64,000 nt of DNA, taken from positions 62,001-126,000 of the forward strand of contig NZ_PKIE01000003.1 of the NCBI RefSeq assembly GCF_002860865.1, read 5' to 3'. The translations under genes and the position numbers were made by a program. This document shows positions 1 to 9,082 of this stretch, piece by piece; within the stretch, counting starts at the first letter, position 1; each line of letters opens with the position of its first letter. This DNA is from Streptococcus mitis. Lineage in GTDB: Bacteria > Bacillota > Bacilli > Lactobacillales > Streptococcaceae. The notes beneath the pieces were generated by a model, which was not told the origin of the DNA, searched no databases, and saw only the letters and a program-made list of their open reading frames with translations.

Positions 1-1202
1 ATACAGTGATTATCTTTGCTTTTATGAAGCCGTTTGAAAAGATGAATCGGGATACCATGGAAGCCAATGCGGTTCTGTCTTCTTCTATCATTGAGGACAT
101 CAATGGTATTGAGACTATCAAGTCTTTGACCAGTGAAAGTTCACGCTACCAAAAGATTGACAAGGAATTTGTGGATTATCTGAAAAAATCCTTTACCTAT
201 AGTCGGGCAGAGAGTCAGCAAAAGGCTCTGAAAAAAGTTGCCCATCTCTTGCTCAATGTCGGCATTCTCTGGATGGGGGCTGTTCTGGTCATGGATGGCA
301 AGATGAGTTTGGGGCAGTTGATTACCTATAATACCTTGCTGGTTTACTTTACCAATCCTTTGGAAAACATCATCAACCTGCAAACTAAGCTTCAGACAGC
401 GCAGGTTGCCAATAACCGTCTGAATGAGGTTTATCTGGTAGCTTCTGAGTTTGAGGAGAAGAAAACGGTTGAGGATTTGAGTTTGATGAAGGGAGAGATG
501 TCCTTCAAGCAGGTTTACTACAAGTATGGCTATGGTCGAGACGTCTTGTCGGATATCAATTTGACCATTCCCCAAGGCTCTAAGGTGGCTTTTGTGGGGA
601 TTTCAGGGTCAGGTAAGACGACCTTGGCCAAGATGATGGTTAATTTTTACGACCCTAGTCAGGGAGAGATTAGTCTGGGTGGTGTCAATCTCAATCAGAT
701 TGATAAAAAGGCTCTGCGTCAGTATATCAACTATCTGCCTCAACAGCCCTATGTCTTTAACGGAACGATTTTGGAGAATCTTCTTTTGGGAGCCAAGGAG
801 GGGACGACTCAGGAGGATATCTTACGGGCGGTCGAATTGGCAGAGATTCGGGAGGATATTGAGCGCATGCCCCTGAATTACCAGACAGAATTGACTTCGG
901 ATGGGGCAGGGATTTCAGGTGGCCAACGTCAGAGAATCGCTCTGGCGCGTGCTCTCTTGACAGATGCGCCTGTCTTGATTTTGGATGAGGCGACCAGCAG
1001 TTTGGATATTTTGACAGAGAAGCGAATTGTCGATAATCTGATGTCTTTAGATAAAACCTTGATTTTCATTGCTCACCGTTTGACCATTGCTGAGCGTACA
1101 GAGAAGGTTGTTGTCTTGGATCAGGGCAAGATTATTGAGGAAGGAAAGCATGCTGATTTGCTTGCACAGGGTGGATTTTATGCCCATTTGGTGAATAGCT
1201 AG
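1..1202 (+). CDS. comA: ComA, competence peptide exporter (C-terminal part)
   Basis: Partial at the window edge: about 399 C-terminal residues are visible of a protein usually about 717 residues long. ComA is the inner-membrane ABC transporter that cleaves the double-glycine leader of the competence peptide precursor ComC and exports the peptide with ComB. The N-terminal C39 peptidase lies outside the window. Visible parts are the last membrane helices and a complete nucleotide-binding domain: Walker A GISGSGKTT (about nt 597-623), signature ISGGQRQ (about 911-934), Walker B LILDEATSSLD (about 973-1000) and the H-loop IAHR. comB follows after 12 bases. BlpA is a close paralogue, but a 449-residue ComB and purC downstream fit comA. 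Confidence 0.95.
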   Translation, partial: TVIIFAFMKPFEKMNRDTMEANAVLSSSIIEDINGIETIKSLTSESSRYQKIDKEFVDYLKKSFTYSRAESQQKALKKVAHLLLNVGILWMGAVLVMDGKMSLGQLITYNTLLVYFTNPLENIINLQTKLQTAQVANNRLNEVYLVASEFEEKKTVEDLSLMKGEMSFKQVYYKYGYGRDVLSDINLTIPQGSKVAFVGISGSGKTTLAKMMVNFYDPSQGEISLGGVNLNQIDKKALRQYINYLPQQPYVFNGTILENLLLGAKEGTTQEDILRAVELAEIREDIERMPLNYQTELTSDGAGISGGQRQRIALARALLTDAPVLILDEATSSLDILTEKRIVDNLMSLDKTLIFIAHRLTIAERTEKVVVLDQGKIIEEGKHADLLAQGGFYAHLVNS

Positions 1203-1214
1203 AAAGAGGAGAGG

Positions 1215-2564
1215 ATGAAACCAGAATTTTTAGAAAGTGCGGAGTTTTATAATCGTCGTTATCATAATTTTTCCAGTCGGGTGATTGTCCCCATGTCCCT
1301 TCTGCTCGTGTTTTTGCTTGGCTTTGCAATATTTGCAGAGAAGGAGATGAGTTTGTCAACTCGGGCTACTGTTGAGCCTAGTCGTATCCTTGCAAATATC
1401 CAGTCAACTAGCAACAATCGCATTCTTGTCAATCATTTGGAAGAAAATAAGCTGGTTAAGAAAGGGGATCTTCTGCTTCAATATCAGGAAGGGACAGAAG
1501 GTGTTCAAGCGGAGGCTTATGCCAGTCAGTTGGACATGCTCAAGGATCAAAAAAAGCAATTGGAGTATTTGCAAAAGAGCCTGCAAGAAGGGACGGATTA
1601 CTTTCCAGAGGAGGATAAGTTTGGCTACCAAGCCACCTTTCGTGACTACATCAGTCAAGCAGGCAGTCTTAGGGCTAGTACATCGCAACAAAACGAGACC
1701 ATCGCGTCCCAGAATGAAGCAGCTAGCCAAACTCAAGCCGAAATCGGCAATCTCATCAGTCAAACAGAGGCTAAAATTCGCGATTACCAGACAGCTAAGT
1801 CAGCTATTGAAACAGGTGCTTCCTTGGCCAGTCAGAATCTAGCCTACTCTCTTTACCAGTCCTATAAGTCTCAGGGGGAGGAAAATCCGCAAGTTAAGGC
1901 TCAGGCTGTTGCGCAGGTTGAAGCGCAGCTTTCTCAGTTAGAATCCAGTCTTGCTACTTATCGTGTCCAGTATGCAGGTTCAGGTACCCAGCAAGCCTAT
2001 GCGTCTGGTTTAAGCAGTCAATTGGAATCTCTTAAATCACAACACTTGGCTAAGGTTGGTCAGGAATTGACCCTTCTAGACCAGAAAATCTTGGAGGTGG
2101 AATCAGGTAAGAAGGTTCAAGGCAATCTTTTAGACAAGGGGAAAATTATGGCGAGTGAGGATGGGGTGCTTCACCTTAATCCTGAGACCATTGATTCTAC
2201 CATGGTAGCAGAAGGTGCCCTACTAGCCCAACTCTATCCGTCCTTGGAAAAAGAAGGGAAAGCCAAACTTACAGCCTATCTTAGTTCAAAAGATGTAGCA
2301 AGAGTCAAGGTCGGTGATTCTATTCGCTATACTACGACTCATGATGCCAAGAATCAAATTTTCCTAGATTCTACTATTACAAGTATTGATGCGACAGCTA
2401 CTAAGACTGAGAAAGGGAATTTCTTTAAAATCGAGGCGGAGACTAATCTGACTGCTGAGCAGGCAGAAAAACTTCGGTATGGGGTGGAAGGTCGTCTACA
2501 GATGATTACAGGCAAGAAAAGTTATCTACGTTATTATTTGGATCAATTTTTGAACAAAGAATAA
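1215..2564 (+). CDS. comB: ComB, competence peptide export accessory protein
   Basis: 449 residues, the usual ComB length. It is an HlyD/membrane-fusion-type partner of ComA, needed for export of competence-stimulating peptide. It has a short cytoplasmic N-terminus, one membrane segment at about residues 20-42, then a long Gln/Ala/Ser-rich coiled coil (about 110-300), followed by the beta-rich HlyD-like C-terminal part. The start follows an AGAGGAG ribosome site 12 bases after comA, so the two genes are cotranscribed. An intrinsic terminator follows at 2596. Known regulation by ComE acts upstream of comA, outside the window. Confidence 0.95.
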   Translation: MKPEFLESAEFYNRRYHNFSSRVIVPMSLLLVFLLGFAIFAEKEMSLSTRATVEPSRILANIQSTSNNRILVNHLEENKLVKKGDLLLQYQEGTEGVQAEAYASQLDMLKDQKKQLEYLQKSLQEGTDYFPEEDKFGYQATFRDYISQAGSLRASTSQQNETIASQNEAASQTQAEIGNLISQTEAKIRDYQTAKSAIETGASLASQNLAYSLYQSYKSQGEENPQVKAQAVAQVEAQLSQLESSLATYRVQYAGSGTQQAYASGLSSQLESLKSQHLAKVGQELTLLDQKILEVESGKKVQGNLLDKGKIMASEDGVLHLNPETIDSTMVAEGALLAQLYPSLEKEGKAKLTAYLSSKDVARVKVGDSIRYTTTHDAKNQIFLDSTITSIDATATKTEKGNFFKIEAETNLTAEQAEKLRYGVEGRLQMITGKKSYLRYYLDQFLNKE

Positions 2565-2595
2565 TGTTCGTGTTTTTTTAGAGATAAATGATTTT

Positions 2596-2629
2596 AAAAC
2601 TGTGGGAAAGATTCTTCTTGCAGTTTTTT
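2596..2629 (+). terminator. Intrinsic terminator after comAB
   Basis: AAAACTG at 2596-2602 pairs with CAGTTTT at 2621-2627. The inner purine/pyrimidine tracts extend the stem, and the run of T continues to 2629. It separates comAB from the purine genes. Confidence 0.8.
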
Positions 2630-2654
2630 CTTTACGATTTTTGAAACTCATCTT

Positions 2655-2670
2655 ATTTTCGTTCGTTTAA
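2655..2670 (-). promoter_or_regulatory. PurBox-like site upstream of purC
   Basis: Read on the minus strand, the site contains AAACGAACGAAAAT around a CGAAC core (2661-2665). This resembles the PurBox bound by the PurR activator of lactococci and streptococci. It lies just upstream of the -35 of the purC promoter. The same core recurs upstream of purD (13537-13550). Confidence 0.6.
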
Positions 2671-2674
2671 ATTC

Positions 2675-2703
2675 TTGTATTTTTTGGTTTTTTATGGTAG
2701 AAT
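2675..2703 (+). promoter_or_regulatory. purC promoter, extended -10
   Basis: -35 TTGTAT (2675-2680), 17-base spacer, -10 TAGAAT (2698-2703), with the extended-10 TG at 2695-2696. It drives purC and probably the downstream pur genes. Confidence 0.65.
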
Positions 2704-2735
2704 GTGCTCAAGTAATACGAAAGGCGAACTTTACA

Positions 2736-3443
2736 ATGTCAAAACAATTGATCTATTCGGGAAAAGCTAAAAATATCTATACAACTGAGGATGAAAATCT
2801 TATTATTTCAACTTACAAGGATCAGGCGACTGCTTTCAACGGCGTCAAGAAGGAGCAGATTGCGGGTAAAGGAGTGTTGAATAATCAGATTTCATCTTTT
2901 ATTTTTGAGAAATTAAATGCGGCTGGTGTGGCGACTCACTTTGTGGAGAAACTTTCAGACACGGAACAACTCAATAAAAAAGTTGAGATTATTCCTTTGG
3001 AAGTCGTGCTTCGCAACTACACGGCTGGTTCTTTTTCAAAACGTTTTGGCGTAGATGAAGGTATCGTCTTGGATACTCCGATTGTCGAATTTTACTACAA
3101 AAATGATGATTTGGATGATCCATTTATCAATGACGAACATGTGAAATTCCTACAGATTGCGGATGACCAGCAGATTGCCTACTTGAAGGAAGAAACGCGT
3201 CGTATCAATGAAATCTTGAAAGTCTGGTTTGCTGAGATTGGTCTCAAATTGATTGACTTTAAGCTAGAGTTCGGTTTTGACAAGGATGGTAAGATTATCT
3301 TGGCAGATGAATTTTCACCAGATAACTGCCGTTTGTGGGATGCGGATGGCAACCACATGGATAAGGATGTTTTCCGTAGAGGATTGGGAGAACTGACAGA
3401 TGTTTATGAGATTGTCTGGGAAAAGTTGCAGGAATTGAAATAA
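2736..3443 (+). CDS. purC: PurC, SAICAR synthase
   Basis: 235 residues. It joins CAIR and aspartate with ATP to make SAICAR, in the middle of IMP synthesis, in the cytoplasm. The ATP-grasp-like SAICAR synthetase fold is recognisable from [15 protein letters not shown] at the start, the [12 protein letters not shown] segment and the [12 protein letters not shown] motif near residue 200. ATG 2736 is chosen over the in-frame 2694 codon because it follows an AAGGCGA ribosome site and gives the standard family start. The 2694 codon also overlaps the -10 box. First gene of the purine cluster. Confidence 0.97.
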   Translation: MSKQLIYSGKAKNIYTTEDENLIISTYKDQATAFNGVKKEQIAGKGVLNNQISSFIFEKLNAAGVATHFVEKLSDTEQLNKKVEIIPLEVVLRNYTAGSFSKRFGVDEGIVLDTPIVEFYYKNDDLDDPFINDEHVKFLQIADDQQIAYLKEETRRINEILKVWFAEIGLKLIDFKLEFGFDKDGKIILADEFSPDNCRLWDADGNHMDKDVFRRGLGELTDVYEIVWEKLQELK

Positions 3444-3457
3444 CAATCTCAAGGCTA

Positions 3458-3485
3458 TTTGGGAACATTGCAAGAGCTGAAATAA
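3458..3485 (+). repeat. Degenerate duplicate of the 3' end of purC
   Basis: This segment matches the last bases of purC (3416-3443). The final 18 bases agree at 15 positions, and the preceding GGGAA block aligns with a one-base gap. It sits between purC and purL and has no coding role that I can see. Confidence 0.45.
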
Positions 3486-3499
3486 AGGAATAAGAATTG

Positions 3500-6400
3500 A
3501 TGGATAAACGTATTTTTGTTGAAAAAAAGGCTGATTTTCAGGTCAAGTCAGAGAGTTTGGTTAGAGAACTCCAGCATAACTTGGGGCTTTCAAGCTTAAA
3601 AAGTATTCGCATTGTGCAAGTTTATGATGTCTTTGATTTGGCTGAGGACTTGTTTGCGCCTGCAGAGAAACACATCTTCTCTGAGCAGGTGACAGATCAT
3701 GTCTTGGATGAAGCGACTGTGCAGGCAGACCTTGCCAATTATGCATTCTTTGCCATTGAAAGTTTGCCAGGGCAATTTGACCAGCGTGCAGCTTCTTCAC
3801 AGGAAGCCTTGCTTTTGCTGGGAAGTTCGAGTGATGTGACGGTTAATACCGCTCAACTTTACTTGGTCAATAAAGATATTGATGTGACTGAGTTGGAAGC
3901 GATCAAGAACTACCTGCTCAATCCAGTTGATTCTCGTTTCAAGGATATCATGACTGGGATTGCCAAGCAGGAATTTTCAGAGTCGGACAAGACCATTCCG
4001 AAATTGACTTTCTTTGAAAGCTATACAGCAGAAGACTTTGCCCGCTACAAGGCCGAACAAGGGATGGCAATGGAAGTGGATGATTTGCTCTTTATCCAAG
4101 ATTACTTTAAGTCAATAGGGCGCGTGCCGACGGAAACAGAGCTCAAGGTTTTGGATACTTACTGGTCTGACCACTGCCGTCACACGACTTTCGAGACAGA
4201 GTTGAAACACATCGACTTTTCAGCTTCCAAATTCCAAAAACAATTACAGGCGACTTATGACAAGTATATTGCCATGCGTGAGGAACTAGGTCGGTCTGAA
4301 AAGCCACAAACCCTGATGGATATGGCGACTATTTTTGGTCGTTATGAGCGTGCTAATGGTCGTTTGGACGATATGGAAGTGTCAGACGAAATCAATGCTT
4401 GCTCAGTAGAAATCGAAGTGGATGTTGATGGTGTGAAAGAGCCATGGCTCCTAATGTTCAAGAATGAAACTCACAACCACCCAACGGAAATTGAGCCATT
4501 TGGTGGAGCGGCTACTTGTATAGGTGGTGCTATTCGTGACCCATTGTCAGGTCGCTCATATGTTTATCAAGCTATGCGTATCTCAGGTGCTGGAGATATT
4601 ACCGCACCGATTTCGGAAACGCGTGCTGGGAAACTGCCACAACAGGTCATTTCTAAGACAGCGGCTCATGGTTATTCTTCGTATGGGAACCAGATTGGTC
4701 TGGCGACGACCTACGTTCGTGAATACTTCCACCCAGGTTTTGTAGCTAAACGTATGGAGCTAGGTGCAGTTGTTGGTGCGGCTCCCAAGGGCAATGTTGT
4801 CCGTGAAAAACCGGAAGCTGGTGATGTGATTATCTTGCTCGGTGGTAAGACTGGACGTGATGGTGTCGGTGGTGCGACGGGCTCTTCTAAGGTTCAAACG
4901 GTTGAGTCTGTGGAAACTGCTGGTGCTGAGGTTCAAAAAGGAAATGCCATCGAAGAACGCAAGATTCAGCGCCTCTTCCGTAATGGCGATGTCACTCGTC
5001 TGATCAAAAAATCAAATGACTTTGGTGCTGGTGGTGTCTGTGTGGCTATTGGTGAATTGGCAGATGGTCTTGAAATCGACCTTAATAAAGTGCCTCTTAA
5101 ATACCAAGGCTTGAATGGTACAGAAATTGCCATCTCTGAATCACAAGAACGGATGGCTGTGGTGGTTCGTCCTGAGGATGTAGATGCCTTCGTTGCTGAA
5201 TGTAACAAAGAGAATATTGATGCTGTTGTGGTGGCGACAGTGACTGAAAAACCAAATCTAGTCATGCACTGGAATGGTGAAACCATTGTCGACTTGGAGC
5301 GTCGTTTCCTTGATACCAATGGTGTGCGCGTGGTCGTTGATGCCAAAGTTGTGGACAAGGATGTCAAGCTTCCAGAAGAACGTCAAACATCTGCTAACAC
5401 ACTTGAAGTTGATACTCTTGCGGTTCTATCTGATTTGAATCATGCGAGTCAAAAAGGATTACAGACTATCTTTGACTGCTCTGTTGGACGCTCAACGGTC
5501 AATCACCCACTTGGTGGTCGTTACCAACTCACACCAACTGAGGCATCTGTGCAGAAATTGCCAGTTCAACACGGTGTGACTCATACTGCGTCAGTCATGG
5601 CTCAAGGTTTCAACCCTTATGTAGCAGAATGGTCTCCATACCACGGTGCTGCTTATGCGGTTATTGAAGCGACTGCTCGTTTGGTGGCTGCTGGTGCCAA
5701 CTGGTCTAAGGCTCGTTTCTCTTACCAAGAGTATTTCGAACGCATGGACAAACAAGCTGAGCGTTTTGGTCAGCCAGTAGCAGCTCTCCTAGGCTCTATC
5801 GAAGCTCAGATTCAGCTTGGTTTGCCATCTATCGGTGGGAAGGACTCTATGTCTGGTACCTTTGAAGAATTAACTGTGCCACCAACTTTGGTAGCCTTTG
5901 GGGTGACGACGGCAGATAGCCGTAAGGTGCTTTCGTCAGAGTTCAAGAATGCTGGTGAAAACATCTATTACATCCCAGGTCAAGCTCTTGCTGCAGAGAT
6001 TGATTTTGACTTGATTAAGTCTAACTTTGCTCAGTTTGAAGACATCCAAGCTGGTCACAAAGTGACATCTGCATCAGCGGTCAAATATGGTGGTATCCTT
6101 GAAGCTCTTGCCCTTGCAACATTTGGGAACCATATCGGTGCAGAGGTGATCTTGCCTGAACTTGAAAGTTCTTTGACAGCACAATTGGGTGGATTTGTCT
6201 TTACATCGCCTGAAGAAATTGCTGGAGTAGAGAAGATTGGACAAACAAGTGCAGACTTTACACTCCTTGTCAACGGTGTGAAGCTAGATGGACAGAAACT
6301 TGACAGTGCCTTCCAAGGTAAACTGGAAGAAGTTTACCCAACAGAGTTTGCCCAAGCCAAAGAACTGGCTGAAGTACCAGCTGTGGCATCAGATGTTGTG

Positions 6401-7225
6401 ATTAAAGCCAAAGAAAAGGTTGAAAAACCGGTGGTTTATATCCCAGTCTTCCCAGGAACCAACTCAGAGTATGACTCAGCTAAGGCCTTTGAAAAAGAAG
6501 GTGCAGAGGTCAACTTGGTGCCATTTGTGACCTTGAATGAAGAAGCCATTGTCAAGTCAGTTGAAACTATGGTTGACAACATCGGTAAGGCTAACATTCT
6601 CTTCTTTGCAGGTGGCTTCTCAGCTGCGGACGAACCAGATGGTTCAGCTAAGTTTATTGTCAATATCCTGCTTAATGAAAAAGTGCGTGCAGCTATTGAT
6701 AGCTTTATCGCTCGTGGTGGCTTGATTATCGGTATCTGTAATGGGTTCCAGGCCTTGGTCAAATCAGGTCTTCTTCCATACGGAAATTTCGAGGATGCTA
6801 CTAGTACTAGTCCAACCCTCTTCTACAATGATGCCAACCAACACGTGGCCAAGATGGTGGAAACCCGTATTGCCAATACCAACTCGCCATGGTTGGCTGG
6901 CGTGCAAGTGGGCGATATCCATGCCATCCCAGTATCGCACGGTGAAGGGAAATTTGTCGTGACGGCTGAAGAATTTGCAGAGCTCCGTGACAATGGCCAA
7001 ATTTTCAGCCAATACGTTGATTTTGACGGCAAACCAAGTATGGATTCTAAGTACAATCCGAATGGTTCCGTCCATGCCATTGAAGGAATTACCAGCAAGA
7101 ACGGCCAAATCATCGGTAAGATGGGACACTCAGAACGTTATGAAGACGGTCTTTTCCAAAACATCCCAGGCAATAAAGACCAGCACCTGTTTGCGTCGGC
7201 GGTTAAATACTTTACTGGAAAATAA
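3500..7225 (+). CDS. purL: PurL, phosphoribosylformylglycinamidine synthase (large type)
   Basis: 1241 residues. This is the single-chain FGAM synthase, which converts FGAR, glutamine and ATP to FGAM. The order is an N-terminal PurS-like part, a linker, two AIR-synthase-type halves (HTTFETEL, ETHNHPT and ATGSSKVQ segments), and a C-terminal class I glutaminase. The glutaminase nucleophile is Cys1080 in GICNGFQ, with His1210 and Glu1212 in GHSER. Large-type PurL is usual in streptococci, unlike the PurS/Q/L trio of Bacillus. ATG 3500 is preferred to the TTG one codon upstream because of the AAAGGAAT ribosome site spacing. Confidence 0.97.
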   Translation: MDKRIFVEKKADFQVKSESLVRELQHNLGLSSLKSIRIVQVYDVFDLAEDLFAPAEKHIFSEQVTDHVLDEATVQADLANYAFFAIESLPGQFDQRAASSQEALLLLGSSSDVTVNTAQLYLVNKDIDVTELEAIKNYLLNPVDSRFKDIMTGIAKQEFSESDKTIPKLTFFESYTAEDFARYKAEQGMAMEVDDLLFIQDYFKSIGRVPTETELKVLDTYWSDHCRHTTFETELKHIDFSASKFQKQLQATYDKYIAMREELGRSEKPQTLMDMATIFGRYERANGRLDDMEVSDEINACSVEIEVDVDGVKEPWLLMFKNETHNHPTEIEPFGGAATCIGGAIRDPLSGRSYVYQAMRISGAGDITAPISETRAGKLPQQVISKTAAHGYSSYGNQIGLATTYVREYFHPGFVAKRMELGAVVGAAPKGNVVREKPEAGDVIILLGGKTGRDGVGGATGSSKVQTVESVETAGAEVQKGNAIEERKIQRLFRNGDVTRLIKKSNDFGAGGVCVAIGELADGLEIDLNKVPLKYQGLNGTEIAISESQERMAVVVRPEDVDAFVAECNKENIDAVVVATVTEKPNLVMHWNGETIVDLERRFLDTNGVRVVVDAKVVDKDVKLPEERQTSANTLEVDTLAVLSDLNHASQKGLQTIFDCSVGRSTVNHPLGGRYQLTPTEASVQKLPVQHGVTHTASVMAQGFNPYVAEWSPYHGAAYAVIEATARLVAAGANWSKARFSYQEYFERMDKQAERFGQPVAALLGSIEAQIQLGLPSIGGKDSMSGTFEELTVPPTLVAFGVTTADSRKVLSSEFKNAGENIYYIPGQALAAEIDFDLIKSNFAQFEDIQAGHKVTSASAVKYGGILEALALATFGNHIGAEVILPELESSLTAQLGGFVFTSPEEIAGVEKIGQTSADFTLLVNGVKLDGQKLDSAFQGKLEEVYPTEFAQAKELAEVPAVASDVVIKAKEKVEKPVVYIPVFPGTNSEYDSAKAFEKEGAEVNLVPFVTLNEEAIVKSVETMVDNIGKANILFFAGGFSAADEPDGSAKFIVNILLNEKVRAAIDSFIARGGLIIGICNGFQALVKSGLLPYGNFEDATSTSPTLFYNDANQHVAKMVETRIANTNSPWLAGVQVGDIHAIPVSHGEGKFVVTAEEFAELRDNGQIFSQYVDFDGKPSMDSKYNPNGSVHAIEGITSKNGQIIGKMGHSERYEDGLFQNIPGNKDQHLFASAVKYFTGK

Positions 7226-7318
7226 GACTTACAGATTTTCTAATAGATAGTATCAGTAATGTAAAAGTCATGTAGATTTAGCTCTTGGTGCTACACAAAT
7301 AAAAATTAGGTATATAAA

Positions 7319-8761
7319 ATGACATACGAAGTAAAATCTCTTAATGAAGAATGTGGTGTTTTCGGTATCTGGGGACATCCAGATGCTGCTAAGTTGACCT
7401 ATTTTGGTCTCCACAGTCTTCAACACCGTGGTCAGGAGGGGGCAGGAATCCTCTCCAATGATCAGGGGCAATTGAAGCGCCATCGTGACATGGGTCTTCT
7501 ATCAGAAGTCTTCAGAAATCCTGCTAACTTAGATAAATTGACAGGAACTGGTGCGATTGGGCATGTGCGTTATGCGACTGCTGGCGAAGCTTCTGTAGAT
7601 AATATCCAGCCTTTCCTCTTCCGTTTTCACGATATGCAGTTTGGTTTGGCTCATAATGGAAATCTGACCAATGCAGCCTCTCTCAAGAAAGAACTGGAAC
7701 AAAGAGGAGCGATTTTCAGCGCGACTTCGGACTCGGAAATCTTGGCTCACCTCATTCGTCGGAGTCACAATCCGAACTTGATGGGCAAAATCAAGGAGGC
7801 ACTCAGCCTAGTTAAAGGTGGATTTGCCTATATCTTGCTGTTTGAGGACAAGTTGATTGCGGCTCTTGACCCCAATGGTTTCCGTCCGCTTTCTATCGGG
7901 AAAATGGCCAACGGAGCGGTGGTTGTTTCCTCTGAGACCTGTGCTTTTGAGGTCATTGGTGTTGAATGGATTCGTGATTTGAAGCCAGGTGAGATTGTGA
8001 TCATTGATGACAAGGGCATCCAGTATGACAGCTATACAGACGATACCCAGCTCGCGATTTGTTCTATGGAGTATATCTATTTTGCTCGCCCTGATTCTAA
8101 TATCCACGGTGTCAATGTCCATACGGCTCGCAAACGTATGGGTGCGCAATTGGCGCGTGAATTCAAGCATGAGGCAGATATTGTGGTCGGTGTGCCAAAT
8201 TCCTCCCTAAGCGCAGCCATGGGATTTGCGGAAGAATCTGGTTTGCCAAATGAAATGGGTCTTATCAAGAACCAATACACCCAACGTACCTTTATCCAAC
8301 CGACTCAAGAATTGCGTGAGCAAGGGGTACGGATGAAACTCTCTGCTGTTTCAGGTGTTGTCAAAGGCAAGCGTGTTGTTATGATTGATGACTCTATTGT
8401 ACGTGGAACAACCTCTCGTCGGATCGTTCAGCTCTTGAAAGAAGCGGGTGCAACTGAGGTTCACGTTGCTATTGGTAGTCCAGCGCTAGCTTATCCATGT
8501 TTCTACGGGATTGATATCCAGACCCGTCAGGAGCTAATTGCGGCCAATCATACTGTTGAAGAAACGCGTCAAATCATTGGTGCGGACAGTCTGACTTATC
8601 TTTCTGTTGAAGGATTGATTGATTCGATTGGGATTGAAACGGATGCGCCAAATGGTGGTCTCTGTGTCGCTTACTTTGACGGTGACTACCCAACACCTCT
8701 CTACGACTACGAAGAAGACTATCGTAGAAGTTTGGAAGAAAAGACCAGTTTTTACAAATAG
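7319..8761 (+). CDS. purF: PurF, amidophosphoribosyltransferase
   Basis: 480 residues. It catalyses the first committed step of purine synthesis, PRPP plus glutamine to phosphoribosylamine. An 11-residue propeptide precedes the N-terminal nucleophile Cys12 (NEECGVFGIWG). A class II glutaminase domain occupies about residues 12-235. The phosphoribosyltransferase domain carries the PRPP loop VVMIDDSIVRGTTS at about 353-366. Near the C-terminus, where Bacillus PurF has a CxxC pair for its iron-sulphur cluster, this protein reads LCVAYF, so one cysteine is missing. The 92-base gap after purL holds no clear terminator. Confidence 0.97.
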   Translation: MTYEVKSLNEECGVFGIWGHPDAAKLTYFGLHSLQHRGQEGAGILSNDQGQLKRHRDMGLLSEVFRNPANLDKLTGTGAIGHVRYATAGEASVDNIQPFLFRFHDMQFGLAHNGNLTNAASLKKELEQRGAIFSATSDSEILAHLIRRSHNPNLMGKIKEALSLVKGGFAYILLFEDKLIAALDPNGFRPLSIGKMANGAVVVSSETCAFEVIGVEWIRDLKPGEIVIIDDKGIQYDSYTDDTQLAICSMEYIYFARPDSNIHGVNVHTARKRMGAQLAREFKHEADIVVGVPNSSLSAAMGFAEESGLPNEMGLIKNQYTQRTFIQPTQELREQGVRMKLSAVSGVVKGKRVVMIDDSIVRGTTSRRIVQLLKEAGATEVHVAIGSPALAYPCFYGIDIQTRQELIAANHTVEETRQIIGADSLTYLSVEGLIDSIGIETDAPNGGLCVAYFDGDYPTPLYDYEEDYRRSLEEKTSFYK

Positions 8762-8778
8762 ATGACAGATTCTCCATT

Positions 8779-8820
8779 AAAGAAAAGGAATATAAAAATG
8801 ACAAAAAATGCTTATGCTTA
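8779..8820 (+). repeat. Duplicate of the purM ribosome site and start
   Basis: This segment matches 9064-9106, the ribosome site and first codons of purM, with about four substitutions and a three-base gap. It creates a 15-codon reading frame beginning MTKNAYAYA, versus MANKNAYAQ in PurM, which stops at 8845. The copy retains AAAGGAAT and ATG (8798-8800), so the short peptide may be translated. Confidence 0.65.
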
Positions 8821-8834
8821 TGCTTCACGTCTCG

Positions 8835-8891
8835 CTACTGACTAAAAGCTAAAGCATTTGTCAGTAGACGCTTTGTCCTATGGGGCAAAGC
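8835..8891. other. Two adjacent hairpins between purF and purM
   Basis: CTACTGAC (8835-8842) pairs perfectly with GTCAGTAG (8860-8867). GCTTTGTCC (8870-8878) then pairs with GGGCAAAGC (8883-8891), including one G-T pair. No run of T follows, so this is not a clear terminator. It lies directly before a BOX element. Confidence 0.45.
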
Positions 8892-8912
8892 TAGAACCCT
8901 GACTAGTATTTT

Positions 8913-9020
8913 TATACTTTTCGAAAATCAAATTCAAACCACGTCAGCTTCACCTTGCCGTACCCAAGTACAGCCTGCGGCTAGCTTCCTAGTTTGCTCT
9001 TTGATTTTCATTGAGTATTA
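8913..9020 (+). repeat. BOX element (A-C form, no B subunit)
   Basis: It starts with a boxA-like TATACTTTTCGAAAATC and contains the conserved CACGTCAGC/CACCTTGCCGTA core. It ends with a boxC-like segment (CCTGCGGCTAGC, TTGCTCTTTGATTTTCATTG, GAGTATTA). BOX elements are dispersed non-coding repeats typical of pneumococcus and its relatives. This one lies upstream of purM and may affect mRNA structure or stability. Confidence 0.85.
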
Positions 9021-9082
9021 GATAAAATAATTGTTTATCTAAAAATACGTCGCAATCTTTCTCAAAGAAAAGGAACATAAAA

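Noticed and set aside
141-575. Minus-strand frame of 144 codons inside comA
   Set aside because: It lies wholly within the conserved transporter sequence and has no ribosome site or recognisable domain.
4966-5367. Minus-strand frame of 133 codons inside purL
   Set aside because: Low-complexity Ser/Thr/Arg translation, a shadow of purL codon usage.
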